Assembly: GCA_010645155.1 (NCBI GenBank)
Contig: CM021321.1
Span: 3,481,126-3,545,125 of the forward strand
Origin: Tigriopus japonicus
Lineage: Eukaryota; Arthropoda; Copepoda; Harpacticoida; Harpacticidae
Direction: 5' to 3'
Length of the DNA: 64,000 bases
The notes under the pieces were generated by a model, which saw only the letters and a program-made list of their open reading frames with translations, was not told the origin of the DNA and made no database searches. Each line of letters begins with the position of its first letter. Position 1 is the stretch's first letter. The position numbers and the translations under genes were made by a program. Shown piece by piece: positions 47,901-60,601 of this stretch.

Positions 47901-50900
47901 ACTTTCGAGTTTGCTTGTTTCCAAGCCAGATATTCACGCGAGTTATACGTTTTGTCTTGCGCCCTTGAGACATTCCAGTAAACATCAAATGACCTGAGAG
48001 ACTGATGTGCAGCCAAAAGTTGGCTCCCTAAAACATTCGAAATATGGGTTTCTGTTTCCCTTTTCCTCGTAAACCTTTCAAAAATCTATCAGTGCAAGTG
48101 CGAGTGCAAAGAGAGCTTGACGCAAAGCCCTCGTTTTTGTCTACCCACTTTAATGATGAATCGTCTTCGACTTTCCATAGCACCAAGAAAGACGGTGTCA
48201 AGAGTCTGATTTTCAAACACTTGACGACTCAATGGTGTTTGAAATGTCCATCCAAGGATCACTAAACACCTGGATGCCTCGGCTACCGGCAAAAGCCATT
48301 TTTCGAATTCTTTGTTAGACAGAGAAAAATCTTATCAAACCAAGTGTTTGATTGGTAATGCAAAGCTCACATGCTTTATTTCAACTTGATTGACTGAAAT
48401 TAGTGGCAGCTAGAGTAATTTGAAGCGTAGAGCATAGGGCGCTCTTCCGACCGAACATTTACACCTACAATCGTCCAAAAGGACGATTGTAGGGTCAATT
48501 TTTCTCTCGTTTCCGCGCGTATCTATTGCCACTGTAGCAAATTTGGAAACGTTGTTCATCGTGGATGGAGCAATATACGATGCTGAAATTCAGCAAACGA
48601 CATCCTTATATAATTGTTCAATCATTCTTATCAAAACAAAGTCATTTACTTGAATGGAATTCGATTGATAAAAAATCCACAGCTGAACGCCTGAGCGGAG
48701 GCTTCCATGTATTACGATTTCCTTGGTCCATCCTACGAGATCAGAAATGAAGTACGGACAACCCAAATGGACCTTGTTAGCCTTGAGTTTTCATGTTAAT
48801 TGGGCCTTGTGGGCCAATCCTTTATCGGAATACAGAGATTTGCATCTTTCTTTGTACTCTATGTCGTATCTTTGTGTTTGAGGATTCGCCCATTCTGTCT
48901 ACTTTTCACTAAGGAACGGTCAATTCAAGATTTGTCTCAAGAATACTCACCAGCGCCGATTGTTTCACTCAAAGGAAGTCACGAGACAAATTGCTGAATG
49001 AATCAAAAGAGAAAGAAGGCTTTCTTTTCTATTGAAAAATAGCACAAAAAACACGGACTCACTCCATTGCAGTTTAAATGACCGTTTCGCCAAGAACGAC
49101 GATAATGAGGATGTTGAAGGAAGTACATACTTTGTAAAGTCTCCGAGTCTCGTCCCAATTTCCCAGTTGGCCGGTATTAGTCATACGGTCGTACGTACAT
49201 TCATTGTCCTCTTCCTGGTGCTCCAAGCTTTCTTTTTTCTATTGCTACTTCACTGTGGAACATATATGCATTCCTCCCGCGACCAGCGCTCATTGACGTT
49301 TCATGGAAGGTCTTTTAATCAAGGAAATAACGACTCATCAACCACTGTGAGGGTCTACTTTTATAATTGACCAATCACCGTTTCTTGACAGACCAAGGAA
49401 CATCGATCCAAAAGGCTGGCATTTACATATTAGCCATTGGTTTTAGGCAAACGTACAACCGCGGACTTCGCTTTCATAACTGCCCTTTTCATTTTGAGAT
49501 AGAAGGTCCCTGAGGATGAACGAGAGTCATCATAGCTTATCGCTAGGATTCAAAAGATCCCCCTGTTGACACACTAATGAAGCGCTTCCTCTCCATGAGC
49601 TTCCCAAAAGGTCAACAATATTGGATCCTACAGCTCATCAGAGGATTTCAATCCCAGAGGAATAATGAAGTGTTATGACATGGGTTCTTTTGAACTAAAT
49701 AGATGAAGTGCTCTCCCCAAGTTAACATCGATGTTAAGGTCATACCCGATTCACAATTTCACAATTCCTGTAGAATATGACATGGAACAATATTCTACTG
49801 TTTATCTGTTTGGAAATGGTTTGGGTTGGTTTGGTGCAATTACGTGGTGTTACGTTGTGTCAACCATCATGCTTCATGCGCCTTTGTCGTGCCATTTGTT
49901 CGTGTCGTGTTAGCTTAGACATTTAATGGCGTAATCCATCTACTCTATTGAAAAGGATGTGTACTTTTATCAAGTTCACTTCCTTCGCTCGTCTTCCCCG
50001 AATTCAATTCCACCATGGAAATATATTTATTTCCATCACTTGCTCTTCCTCTCTTCGTACTCGGCACCTGTTTCATGAAGATATCATTTCGAGGAGGCAC
50101 TTTTGCGTTTCCTTGAAATTGCACTTTGGGTGTTAACCCTTTTCGGTCCGGGATATTGAATGCGTCTGGAGGGAAAGAAGGCCTCAAGTTCTTCTTGGGC
50201 CTTTTTCCTCATTTTTCCTGGCAAGGCCATTTTCTATTGCGTTCTTCGAGTTGACAGCAACTAATGATCCGGCTTTTGCAGAAATGGTTCAGAAGCTTTG
50301 GCATCACAAGAAAACAGCGAAAAATTGCTGCAATCCAAATTGAAACCGATTCATTCAATCGCGTATCATCTAATGAACCAATCTGGTTGGGGCTTTCCAT
50401 TCAGAAAAATTGCAACCCGGCAACCTGATACTCAAAGCAGTATCGAGTTCCATGTTTGATCCAATCAATACCATTATGTGTTCCCTAGACCAGAAAAGAG
50501 GTTTCACGTTCCTTCTTGGGCGCACGTCACCATTTTGTATTGCCTTACTCTGAAGAAAAAAAGGAAAAACAGAGGCCATAATTTTCGGCCCAAAGAACAA
50601 GGTCGTCTGAAAAGTTGTTGCTAAAGTGTTCTCTCATTGTGTTTTTAATGTCCCTCGTAAGGCCAAACTTCCGCGGTCCTGCCGGAGCTCGAGGAGAAGC
50701 ACTTCTGGTTTGGTTGAATGCAAGACACAAGTCACTTCTTTTCTGAGCGGCCTGCTTAAGCCCATTTTGAAAGCTAGACCTCGTATACGAGTTCTTCTTT
50801 GTTCTTCTTCCCACCAAAACATTTAGCTCTCATGCTAATTATCATTAATTCATTTCTTCATAATAAACGAACTATGGAATGGTATTCCGGTAAGCCTTTA

Positions 50901-53900
50901 AGACACTCCTCGGCCTTCAGGTTGAGTTGAGGCATATTTTATAATAGTGAATTTAAAAGTCTGTTTTGTTTCGCTTCAAATGGTCACGTAAGTTCAATTA
51001 TCGACTTTTCATCTACTGGAAGGTCGTGCGTTGACCGGAAAAAAAGTGGATGAAGCACCCGTGTGTGCTTTAAAGGCCATTCATATTTAATGGGATTGCG
51101 TGCTAAAGGTTCTCTAATATTATCCAGATCGACTCGTTTCAACCTAGAGAACAGAGAGAAGAACAAAAATTCCCAACAACTTTTCCAAATATAGTGCCAC
51201 GCCACGTGTCAGAATAAGTTTTTAAACTTCTTGGGAGTTTGGAATTTGGCCTTGAGCCTTCGTTAATATTCCTAGAACTGCTAAAAGGGGACTCATAGCC
51301 AGATCACACATACCAAACACTATTTGCTAAGCAATCTGATCGATCGGTTGAATGAACTCTTATATACGTACTTACAAGACTTGACCTCAACCTAATTTGC
51401 TTTCATTCCAGGCAATATTGAATACACATGCCCGGCCTCCAGCGATTGCGAGATTAACAAGAGGCGGAGAAAGGCGTGCCAAGCTTGTCGCTTTCAGAAA
51501 TGTCTTCGTATGGGCATGTTGAAAGAAGGTGTCCGATTAGACCGAGTCCGTGGTGGCCGACAAAAGTATCGAAGAATGATCGAAAGTCCCTACGGAGGTC
51601 TTCATCCAGCCAGGAAACTATCCCTAGAAGGTAAGACATTATTGAGAATAATTTAAAAGCCTCTAGTCGGATTTAGTTCTCGATCGAGGCAGAGGGGGGA
51701 GCTCATATACGAAAGTATGAAAGTGCCAAACATGTCCTTTACACGTGCTTTACAGATGTATTTGCAATAAAGGTTTAAATTCGACTTCAAAGCTTGCTTG
51801 GTTTCAGCGACAAAGTACGAAAAATTGTGCACAGTACAAGTTCTCACTGTTTGAGTGAACTTTTCTTGGTCGTAAAATAACAGTAACTCGTGGAACTCAA
51901 TTTCAAAGTGAGAAGACCAAGACCCATTAATAATGTGTGTCGTGCATGTTCCATGAGGCAGGCCTTGATGTCCTTTTTCCTTGATCTAACGACCATAAAA
52001 TGCATTATCCACGAGAAGCAACATGCAAATTGAGAAAGGGGCGCCCAACAGAAAATGGCAAGATAAGGTTAATCATGGCTTGACATGTACATTTCTACGA
52101 TATGTGGATCTTGCATGTCCATAATTTCCGTCAAAGAAAGACTTTCCCAGGGATCTCTGGCCTTTTTTTGATGTTTTATGCATGTTTGCCATCAAGATCT
52201 GACAAGGCCAGAATATCGAATGACTTTCAAGCTCATCACTACTAGTTCACTATATCACAACAGCCTTCGATCCGTCCCGGAAGTTTTTCCAAGAACAAAC
52301 TCGAAATTGACAGAGTCTCAAAGATGCACCCATTGAGCTCAGTTCTTCTCTCTTGTTGGGCTTGCGCTTTCCCTTTGCAAATTGGGCTGGAATGGAAGTT
52401 AGGAGCTTCGACGCCAGATTTAGTAGAGTTTCGCTCTTCCCCGAAGAAAGACACGACGAGATCTTTGCACGATTCGCAGAATACACCCTCGATCGAAGGG
52501 CTGAATTGGCCACGAAGAAGCGGATTTGCACTCTATACGGCCGGTAGAGCGTTTCGGCCTTGGCCTTGACTGGCGATGAACCGAAGGAAAAGCAAGCCAA
52601 GGAGAGGACCTTACTCACTCTTTTCGCAAGCGAAAAGGGGAGCAAAGTCTCTGCCATGTAAATGAACGTGGAACTGGTAGGAAATGCTGCTTTATTTGTG
52701 CAATGATATGGAAAAAATGAGAAGAACCAACTCCTGTAGTAGAGGGACAAAATGAAAATTCGAGACGCAACTATATCGACTGGTCAATGATCCTGAGAGT
52801 TGGGATCAATTGAGGCATCGATTATTTAGCTTTCATTACGTTACATTTTGGTTGTCACGGATCGTTGGTAATGTTCTCACAAGTCGAGGATTGCATTCCA
52901 CTGATAAGCCCACGTTGATCTCGACGAAAATGCCCCACGAGAACACTTTCTCGGTCCTTGTTCTACCTAGGCATGAGCGGCATCACATGCATTTGCCATT
53001 CGAATTTAGCTCAGCAAATTCCGGCACGTGACTCGAACTCCAAATTTGGATGGAAGTGATGACGTTGCGTTACTTCCGAATTTGGACCCAAAATGCCAGA
53101 AATGACGTGGTGAGAGGCCTAAGCGTGTCCAAAATAAAAAGTACTCAAGGCTTTTTTCCCTCGGTCGATGGCACTTTTGCTGAGAAGAACAAAAAGATTG
53201 TGTCTGGTTCCGGTATAAAGAGGGTCTTTTTTTCTAACAAAAATGTGCTTGGCTAGAGCTAAAAGGAGAGGAATGGAGGAAATGAGCTTGATGCGAAGGC
53301 CATTAACACTATCTCTTTGCTATTGGTCTATTTCAGAAAACAAGCTTTTAATTGCCTTAACTCGGTGCGAACCCGAGCCTCTTCTGGCCTTGCCGGACCC
53401 CAATTTGCCTGATGATCAGTACAAAACCCTCACCACTCTCTCGGAATTCTACGACAGGGAATTGGTGGGAACCATCGGTTGGGCCAAACAAATTCCTGGT
53501 AAGTCAAGTCCCTCGTCCCCCAAACGCTTTTGGTACGTACAGTTGGTGTATTCTTAATGGCCCTTCGAAGGTTTTTCCCATTTGAAGAGAAGTTCATGAG
53601 TGAAAAAAAACCGTGTGGTCTTTTCAGGGTTTGGCGATCTGAGTTTGAACGATCAGATGCGTCTCCTCCAGTTCAGTTGGTCGGAAATCCTCACGCTCAC
53701 TTTGGTGTTTCGCTCTCTGCCACGAACGGGTCGACTTAATTTTGCGGCAGATTTCGCACTAACGGAAGCACAAGCCAACAGTTGCGGCCTTCAAGACTTC
53801 TTCCACCATGTGAGTTTCAAAGCACGATCTGTTATTGCAAGAGTATAATGTGCGTATGTCCGTCTTTCAATACTGGAACCGTATTCCTATGTCATAAAAT

Positions 53901-54569
53901 GTGGTCCTATTTTTTATTGCAGTGCTCCCGAACAATCGAGCGGATGGAACGCCTTGGGATGAGGAAAGAGGAGTTCCTGATCTTGAAGGCCATCGTCATT
54001 TGCAATTGTGACGTTCGTGTGGAGGAACAAAGCGCACTCTGGAGACTCCGAGACAATCTTTTATCGGCACTTTACGATTGCGTAGCTGTGATAAGGTAAG
54101 CCCTCTCAACTGACAGTCATAGTTTTTCCATGGGCGTCCCACAAGGCACTTTCTTGGTAAATCTACAGAAATACTGCCCTACCTAACGTAAAAGACGCGG
54201 GCGTGGAGTAACTGGAACATAGCATGAACGGCTCCCAATTATTTGAAGCTTTGAATTGCAAAACCGAGCCATAATTCAAACGTAGTGCATCAAAAGCACT
54301 CATGTTTGCTAATGCAATCGGTTGACTATTCGAGTTTGAGAATCTAATACAGATTGCATCCGGGGAACATTGGTGTAAATCGCCTGTTTTGTATTCTTTT
54401 TAGATCTGGCAACCCCGCCATCCACGTTCAGAACATCCTTTTGCTATTGCCTTCAATCCGCCAAGCTGACGGATTAGTTCGCCAATTCTGGAGAAAAGTA
54501 CAAGCTTCAGGGAAACTCCAACTAAATAAGCTCCTCGTGGAAATGTTGGAAGCTCAGAGCAGCAAATAA
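28289..54569 (+). CDS. ERR: Estrogen-related receptor (NR3B), nuclear receptor, split gene
   Basis: Exons are A 28289-28837, B 34547-34744, C 42267-42602 (alternative start), D 45495-45734, E 46551-46677, F 51412-51630, G 53337-53498, H 53628-53809, I 53923-54095 and J 54404-54569. All junctions are GT-AG and phase-consistent; A, B, C and D all end in phase 0. Exon E gives the first zinc finger with P-box [11 protein letters not shown], and exon F the second finger, then the [13 protein letters not shown] extension typical of ERR. Exons G-J encode the ligand-binding domain ([26 protein letters not shown], then helix 12 LLVEMLEA). A-B-D-J gives 671 aa, C-D-J 534 aa and D-J 422 aa. ERR is a constitutively active, monomer- or dimer-binding receptor that drives glycolytic and mitochondrial gene programmes in arthropods. 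AATAAA at 54565-54570 overlaps the stop; another lies near 55665. Confidence 0.92.
37123..37452. repeat. 330-bp foldback in an ERR intron
   Basis: The outer arms 37123-37235 and 37340-37452 are close reverse complements (GGCAATTGAAGTGTGGCTTT, then TTTTCATGGAGC, GACAAGTGTCACG and GCACTGTGCATG). Weaker pairing continues to the centre near 37287. Size and architecture match the foldback at 20192-20519, although the sequences differ. Confidence 0.88.
37770..37869. repeat. 100-bp palindromic element, copy 2, in an ERR intron
   Basis: Same length and about 90% identical to 16953-17052. It starts GAGGCTAGTTTTTTAAGCGC and ends with its complement. The arms contain AAGATCGATCT and the centre ACAGTACTAAAGTAC is invariant between the copies. 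Confidence 0.88.
42229..42602 (+). promoter_or_regulatory. Candidate internal ERR promoter and first exon C
   Basis: TATAAAAG lies at 42229-42236 and an ATG at 42267 opens exon C (112 codons: [20 protein letters not shown], then Ser-rich sequence and [10 protein letters not shown], a possible SUMO/phospho-type IKSE site), ending with donor ATG|GTAAGT. Exon C has no in-frame upstream coding extension. The short TATA-to-ATG distance leaves little room for a 5' UTR, so the TATA could be fortuitous and the true start may lie further upstream or in a leader exon. Confidence 0.5.
44902..44942 (+). repeat. CCA/TCA trinucleotide microsatellite
   Basis: A run of CCA units passes into ATC units, about 13 in all, inside the ERR intron between exons C and D. 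Confidence 0.9.
48253..48725 (+). mobile_element. 473-bp MITE, copy 2, in the ERR intron between DBD exons
   Basis: Identical length and orientation to 15384-15856. The left end is CAAGGATCACTAAACACC and the right end reverse-complements to CAAGGAAATCGTAATACATG. Flanking direct repeats GTCCATC at 48246-48252 and 48726-48732 match perfectly. It lies in the intron separating the two zinc-finger exons (46678-51411). It appears younger than, or better preserved than, copy 1 because its terminal repeats are more complete. Confidence 0.88.
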
Positions 54570-54649
54570 AAAAAAAGATGCCATTGAGCCAACCGACGAG
54601 CCATTCGCCCACCAACTGGACTGAAACGCAGCAAACTCACTACAGTAGT

Positions 54650-54785
54650 AGCAGAAATAGTAATAACAATAATAACCATCATCATAAAAATAGTAATGTT
54701 AATAACAACCACAATCATCATGACCACCAGCATCACGATCAACATCATCATCATCATCACCACTATCACAACAAGAACAAGACAG
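54650..54785 (+). repeat. AAT/CAT-rich simple repeat just 3' of the ERR stop
   Basis: Mixed AATAATAAC, CATCATCA and CACCA units run through the presumed ERR 3' UTR. Open frames here (poly-Asn/His on plus, poly-Val/Met on minus) are repeat translations. Confidence 0.85.
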
Positions 54786-55896
54786 CGACGACGATATTCA
54801 GCATCATTCATTCTGCAAAGTTATAACAACAGAAACTCGAGGTTCCATCTTATTTTGGTTCAAGATGTGAGCCCCAAACTCAATCCCGCCCAAGTGTTCA
54901 AACTCAACCACTTTTCAGTTATCTTAGTCAGGTGTCAGTGTATATTGTACGTATTTGGACATTTATTCTTTCTGGGTTTTATGACTCGAAAGGGTGAATT
55001 TTCCACAAATTCTCTGGATCTGAATATTGAATGAAGTCAATCGCCAATTGCACAGTCGTCAAAGAAACCATACAACAATGTGTTGAAATTGACTCTTCCG
55101 TTTTATTCATGGATGTAATTCTTAAAACACAGAAAAACGAAGATGCAAAAAGACACCTTTTCCCTTGCAAAACATGTGTAAAAGCCCAGATTCCCGTTTC
55201 CCCATTGCCCCGTTTAGTCAGGGATTACATTACTCTTAGATTATATAAATATATATTCTCAACGATGAGCAAAGATTTTAATAGATATTATTACATCCAT
55301 GTATGTGGCGCAATCCACAAGAGATGCTTGTTGATCAAACTCAAGGAGTTCAGTTTGCAAGGAAAAACGCCCTCATGAAGCCCGAATTATTATGCTCTTT
55401 AAGAAAGAGAAGAAAGAACCCATCCCCCTTCACACATTACCCCCCTCGCTCGTTCTGTTCGTTGTAATCTTACCAACAAAGACACAATTATCTCCCAATT
55501 AGACTTATAGATCTTCCTTTCAATCGGTCTTGTTGGGAAGCTTTTGTCTAATCGCAATTTGGGATTGGAAGGTTTCTCGAAACAAGTTGAAAAGTTAAGT
55601 GCGCGAGTTTCAATCAATTGTATATCTACAATGATCATTCATGCATCATTACCAGTGAGAACAATAAAAAAAATATCTATTGAAAGACTAGGCTGATGCT
55701 GTTGTCCATTGTTCACTTCGATCGATTGTATTGTTGGCTAAGAGTAATATTAATAATCGTATTATATCTCGTTGTTGGTTGCTTGGAGGCACCATGCAAG
55801 GAGGGATATAAGCGGGGTTCCCATTGGTATAAATACATCTTACACTTTGATTGCAGAGGTCAAAAATATATGTAAATCATCGTGTCCAATCAGCAT
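54786..55896. other. Intergenic / convergent 3' UTR space of ERR and RagC
   Basis: No additional gene is supported. A plus-strand AATAAA near 55665 could end a long ERR transcript close to the RagC stop at 55897 on the opposite strand. Confidence 0.4.
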
Positions 55897-58800
55897 CTAT
55901 TTCTCCATACTGTCTGGGTGCATGAATGAGGTCGAAAGCTGGCTTTTGCCTAGATCAGCCTCGCCATTCAACTGATCTCGGACGCCAAACACTTTTTCGA
56001 TCCCTTCACGAATCACTCCAAAATTGTAATCGATGATTCCTGCGGAGAAAGAAACGCCGGAATTGAGTGAATGAGACATTGGAGAAGGATTCCAAATAGA
56101 AAACTTAAGTTTTGTCCTTTTATTGGGCCATAGAAGAACAAACGAATTTAAAGAAATAATTGGAGCCGAACCCCCTAGGGGATTCTATGCGAGAGTGAGA
56201 CTTGATCAAACGTTTTGGCCTTCTTCAGATTCTTTTATGAAGGCCGAGGATCAGACTGAAAGTTGTGCAATTTCTGGCGAACGAAAGAATAAGACAGGTT
56301 ACAAATGTGACTTGTGGCCAATGGCTATTCCTTGGGGATCTCATGTCAAACATCAACCTTCAAAATGGCCAGCCATTGCGACCATACTGGCCTTGGATTC
56401 AAGTCAGATGGAACCTCTGACAAATGAATAAAACCACAGTATGCAATATGATATATTAGTTAGAACGACTGAACACACTCTTTTTTTTTCCACAGAAAGT
56501 AGGCAATTTTATGTACCTTGAAAAATTTATGTTACGTTGTATTTTCGGTTACTTTATCTCCCCAAGAACACTTATCAATTATCATACAAACTTGGCTACC
56601 CTCGTTCCTGTCTTTCTTTCATAACAAGTCTATAGGCCCAGATAGAGCATACTTTACATTACCTGGAAGAGCATAATTCTCGCTCCTGAATATGCAGACC
56701 ATGGCAAGAACGCGGCTAATCTCTTTCAAGTATAAAGTGGTCGAGTTGTTCAATTTGATAACGCTTGAACTCTTGTGATCAAACGCCGATTCGTCGTTCT
56801 CATCTGAAAGTCTGGAAGCGCATCAAGTTCAATTACTTACACTTTCTTACTCACAGTAGATCATGTCAAAGGCCAAAGTTTGCTCAAGCTTACCCGTAAA
56901 TGCAGGAGACATCGATGACCACATCGATCATGTTACAGCACAGCTCGTAGCTTTGCATATCCACGGGCGAAGAGTCCGTGGCGATGTAGATTTTTGAGTT
57001 CACATCAAACAGAAAGGCCTTTTCGATTCGCGTTCGCTAGAGTCAAAAGAGCAGAAAAAGGTCGGTGAATAAATTGAACGTTGGATAATCGCAGAACCAA
57101 TTCTTTCATCTCTACCGAAACGAAGAGATTGAGCAAATCCTCTAGGGCTGGCAACTGAGGAATCAGCTTCTGGATGACCTTGGAAAAGGCCTCAAAGATA
57201 GAGTGATCGTAGATTGAGGTGAGGTAAAAGGACAACTGGACCCGATTCTCGAGACCACTTTCCATGAGATCATCCGAGGACCTCTGGTGAATGTCGCGTT
57301 GAGTCTCGATTTTGATGTCGTCGGATAAGCCATCCACTTTGTGAATGAATACCTCGAATTTGATGTCTCGACTCACATTATGGGCCCGAGTGATGGTTTC
57401 ACTCAACGTGGCCATGGCTTCGCTATAATCATCCTAGAGGGATTACATATATTAGAGGGTGAATTGGTGCCAAAGTGTAGGTTCCTTCGCCACAAAAGAG
57501 TCTCACTTGAGCGTCAATGACAAAAATGATGGCCCCACAGTTATCAAAGATCTTCTCGGACTCAAAGGTTGAGTCAAAGAAGTCAATCTGACCGGGGAAA
57601 TCCCATATCGAGAACTGGAAGAACGACGAGTTGGCAATGTCCTCCTTGACAATCAGACTGGTGCTCTCCAAGAACAGCGTCTCATTAGGCGACATCTTGT
57701 GGAACACCACCTTCTGAATTGACGACTTCCCACTCCTGCAACCAATTTCCAATTCGAGTTCAAAATCACAACAATTGGAACAATGAAATTGGCCGTATTA
57801 CCTTCTCAATCCCATGAGGAGGATCTTGGGATATTTGCTGTCTTTGTCGGGTCTGGAGTCGGAATCATATTGTGAGGGCGTGGTGCCATAATTGTACTCT
57901 GAGGCTCCGCCTCCCACGCCCTGGCTATGGCTGACACTAGTGCCAGGACCCCCTCCCACCGACGTCCCAGGGGCGTAAGACTGAAATCAAATCAGAATGA
58001 TTGATCAAAATAAAGGAAAGACCGCCCATCTGTATATCATTGCAATAACTAATTAACCATGGTGGAAGATGTCTTGGAGCAAATTTGCCCAGTTACGAAT
58101 GAACGATTTTCTAAGACGGTTTGTGTAACCAGAAACTATGAATTTGGCACTTAAACATGGTACTACTGAGTCTTTCTAATACTGGCCTTGACAGTACAGT
58201 CTGTTTGGGATCGGTTCATTGTCAATTCAGAGTTTTTGACAACAAGGAATGTTGAAGAATAGAGGAAATATGCAAGCATTTTGTGATTGATTTAGTGGCG
58301 CAATAACTTTCTATCAGTATGATAATGAACACCGCCTGAGTTGCAACGATCAATATTGGTTTGGTTCTTGGAAAATATCGATAATTTTGGGTCAATGGAA
58401 TGCATGAGGAATCTCCTTTCCAAAAACAGATTCAAATCTAAGGTATCGCCCTCTTAAACATATCCATCATTTTTTCGCAGCATTAGATTTTGCTTTTGGG
58501 GCTCTACTTTTTGATAGTAAGAATTTGCATGTTTTGACACTATTATCTTTGCCAAGCCCTTTTAATCGCAAGTTGTGTAATTTTAGTAAATCTTGAAACT
58601 TCGTCAGATCTTTAAGACGTTTTCCAGGATTTTGCACCAATCAAAAGTCGACCAGGGTCGAAAGTTGGCCAAATTGCAAATCATTTTTTAAGCTTTTCCG
58701 ATTTTCTACGAAATAGGCCAGGGAAGTTCGGCAAAAACCAACACCTTTCAGTCAATAAAAGGGGCCAAAGTCCTCTCCTTCACACTAAAAACAACTCGAT

Positions 58801-60601
58801 TGATTTGATGGATGCCATCTCATTTGACAGTGATTGTAAAACCTTCAATGGCTGCACGTTAAATAGCGCCCGAGCGTGTAAATTCGCTAAAAAAGATAAT
58901 TTTTGAAATATAAGGATTAAAACTTTAATGCTTACATCCTTCGTTAAAAGGTGCTTAGTTGGACGAATAAAGGGAAATTGATTTTTAATATCACTTATTC
59001 ATATTATTTTTAAATGGCACAAATGAATAATTTGCGAATTTGTGGATCTTTTTACGCTAACTGAGGAGAGATTTTCCGCGCATTGGTCTCTGTCCTGGGA
59101 CAAAAGAAGCTTTTATTATTACTACTCTTGGTCAATAGCTACTAACGTATGTAGCCAATAAAACTCAATGAGCCAATCGAGTCAAATTTACTTGCAGCTT
59201 AGCAGGACAATTTGGGTCATTTTGGCAGTAGTTGGCGGGCAGCTAAACAGTTTGCCCGTTGTTTGCAGAAAACAAAAAATTGGGATCTGACCAAGTGAAT
59301 AAGTGAAAGAAATGGAGTAAATTGTTGCTTTCCCTTATATTATTAGATGGTTCCAGCCAAAGAAAAAAACTTATCGAACAAAACACTTTTGAGCCTACTT
59401 AATTGTAACCATGAGTAGTAAAAGACTTCGGGACAACGGGAGAATAAAAGACTTCGTCCTTAATGCATCATTTCTCGACATCCTCGGATGAAACAAAGAC
59501 TAATGATCACTAGGGGGAGGAACAATAAGTCTTCTGCGCTTCGAGCAATTGCTCTAAACCAGGGGTGTGCAAACCCTGGCCCGCGAGAGGATCTGTCTTT
59601 TTCAATAGACTGTGGCCCGCAGCATGATTTTGGGATAGTCCGTGAATTTTTTACTAGAAATTATTTGCCGTTTTGGATGGTTTGGCCCGCGAGCGCCAAC
59701 GGTCCGGCCAATTTGGCCCACTGCTAAATAAGTTTGCACACCCCTGCAGTCTAAACAATCCATGAAGTAGGTCAGCTCAGGTGAGCCGGGAACTAGTGGT
59801 AAACGAGAACTAATGACGTCAACCCTCGAAAATATGTGCTCTACCAAGAAGCACTGAATTTCTGGAGTGAGAGGCTAACGATGAGAATTATGATATCCAG
59901 CAAGGGTAATTCAATTGCGTTCTTCTACAAACGAGACCTGGCTTGTATTCAGTAGATGACGTATCCCAATTTTTAGCTCAATCGAATGCCGGAGTGAAAA
60001 GTTATGCCTTCTCAAATTATGTTCTGGAATGAAGGCGTTCGCCCTTTCGTGGTAAAATAATTACCAGAAAAGGGTTCATTCGTTCATTCTCGGTAGGATT
60101 TGCACTGAACTTTAAGTGAGCATAACTTTTGTCTCCGACGTTCGATTGAGATGAAAATTGAAATACGTATCCTAGTTAACATAGGCCAGGTCTCGTTTGC
60201 AAAAGAATGTTATTGATTTGTTCCTATTGGAAATCATGGATACTTTCGTTAGCCTCCCAGTCCAGAGAAATTTAGTGATTCTTGACTCTTCATAAAAACC
60301 ATTTTGTTTCCTCTGTCGCGAGATCCGATGCCGTCCAAAAAAATGCGTTGTCCAAGACCAGCCAAAGGGCAAAACAAAACGCGAAGAAATAGGTTCCTAT
60401 TTTTTAAGACAGGGCCATATCAAGCATTATGCTTCATGTGAAGGTGCTAAATTGGAATGCTCTGTAAATATCCAACTGCGCGAGGAAGACAACTTTTTAT
60501 CAGCCACAATCTTAAAAATGCCCAAAATCAATATGGCTAGGCCGGTACTCTAGAAAAAAATAAAATCGCGATTTTTGAAGTCTTCTAATGGCACTTACCA
60601 T
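55897..60601 (-). CDS. RRAGC: Ras-related GTP-binding protein C/D (RagC/D)
   Basis: Coding exons on minus are 57802-57980, 57507-57735, 57116-57433, 56894-57036, 56663-56811 and 55897-56039; phases agree (1161 nt). The first of these opens in frame with [11 protein letters not shown] and has no ATG. A leader exon ending ATG|GTAAGTGCC at 60599-60601 would supply Met in phase 0, giving 387 aa against about 400 for human RagC. Motifs: [13 protein letters not shown] (G1), [11 protein letters not shown] (G3), [23 protein letters not shown] (G4 HKVD), IHQRSSDDL, and the roadblock-like C-domain with [27 protein letters not shown] and [11 protein letters not shown]. Rag heterodimers (A/B with C/D) recruit TORC1 to lysosomes in response to amino acids. 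Identification is secure; the first exon is inferred. Confidence 0.93.
59560..59746. mobile_element. 187-bp hAT-like MITE in the RagC leader intron
   Basis: The ends are CAGGGGTGTGCAAAC and its exact reverse complement GTTTGCACACCCCTG. The interior contains the GGCCCGC words common in hAT non-autonomous elements. Near-matching direct repeats CTCTAAAC (59552-59559) and GTCTAAAC (59749-59756) flank it, the right one offset by 2 bp. No coding capacity. Confidence 0.85.

Noticed and set aside
48565..48750. Short plus-strand ORF and its counterpart at 15551-15784
   Set aside because: Both lie in the two copies of the 473-bp MITE but in different frames or with disruptions, so they are not a conserved protein.
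52250..52750. 166-codon minus-strand frame and its overlapping plus-strand frame in the ERR intron
   Set aside because: Neither strand shows a recognisable motif or usable splice signals; each explains the other as a shadow.
54554..54826. Poly-Asn/His and poly-Val/Met frames
   Set aside because: Simple-repeat translations in the ERR 3' flank.
56123..56431. 102-codon plus-strand frame
   Set aside because: It lies within the last RagC intron on the opposite strand, and its translation has no family features.
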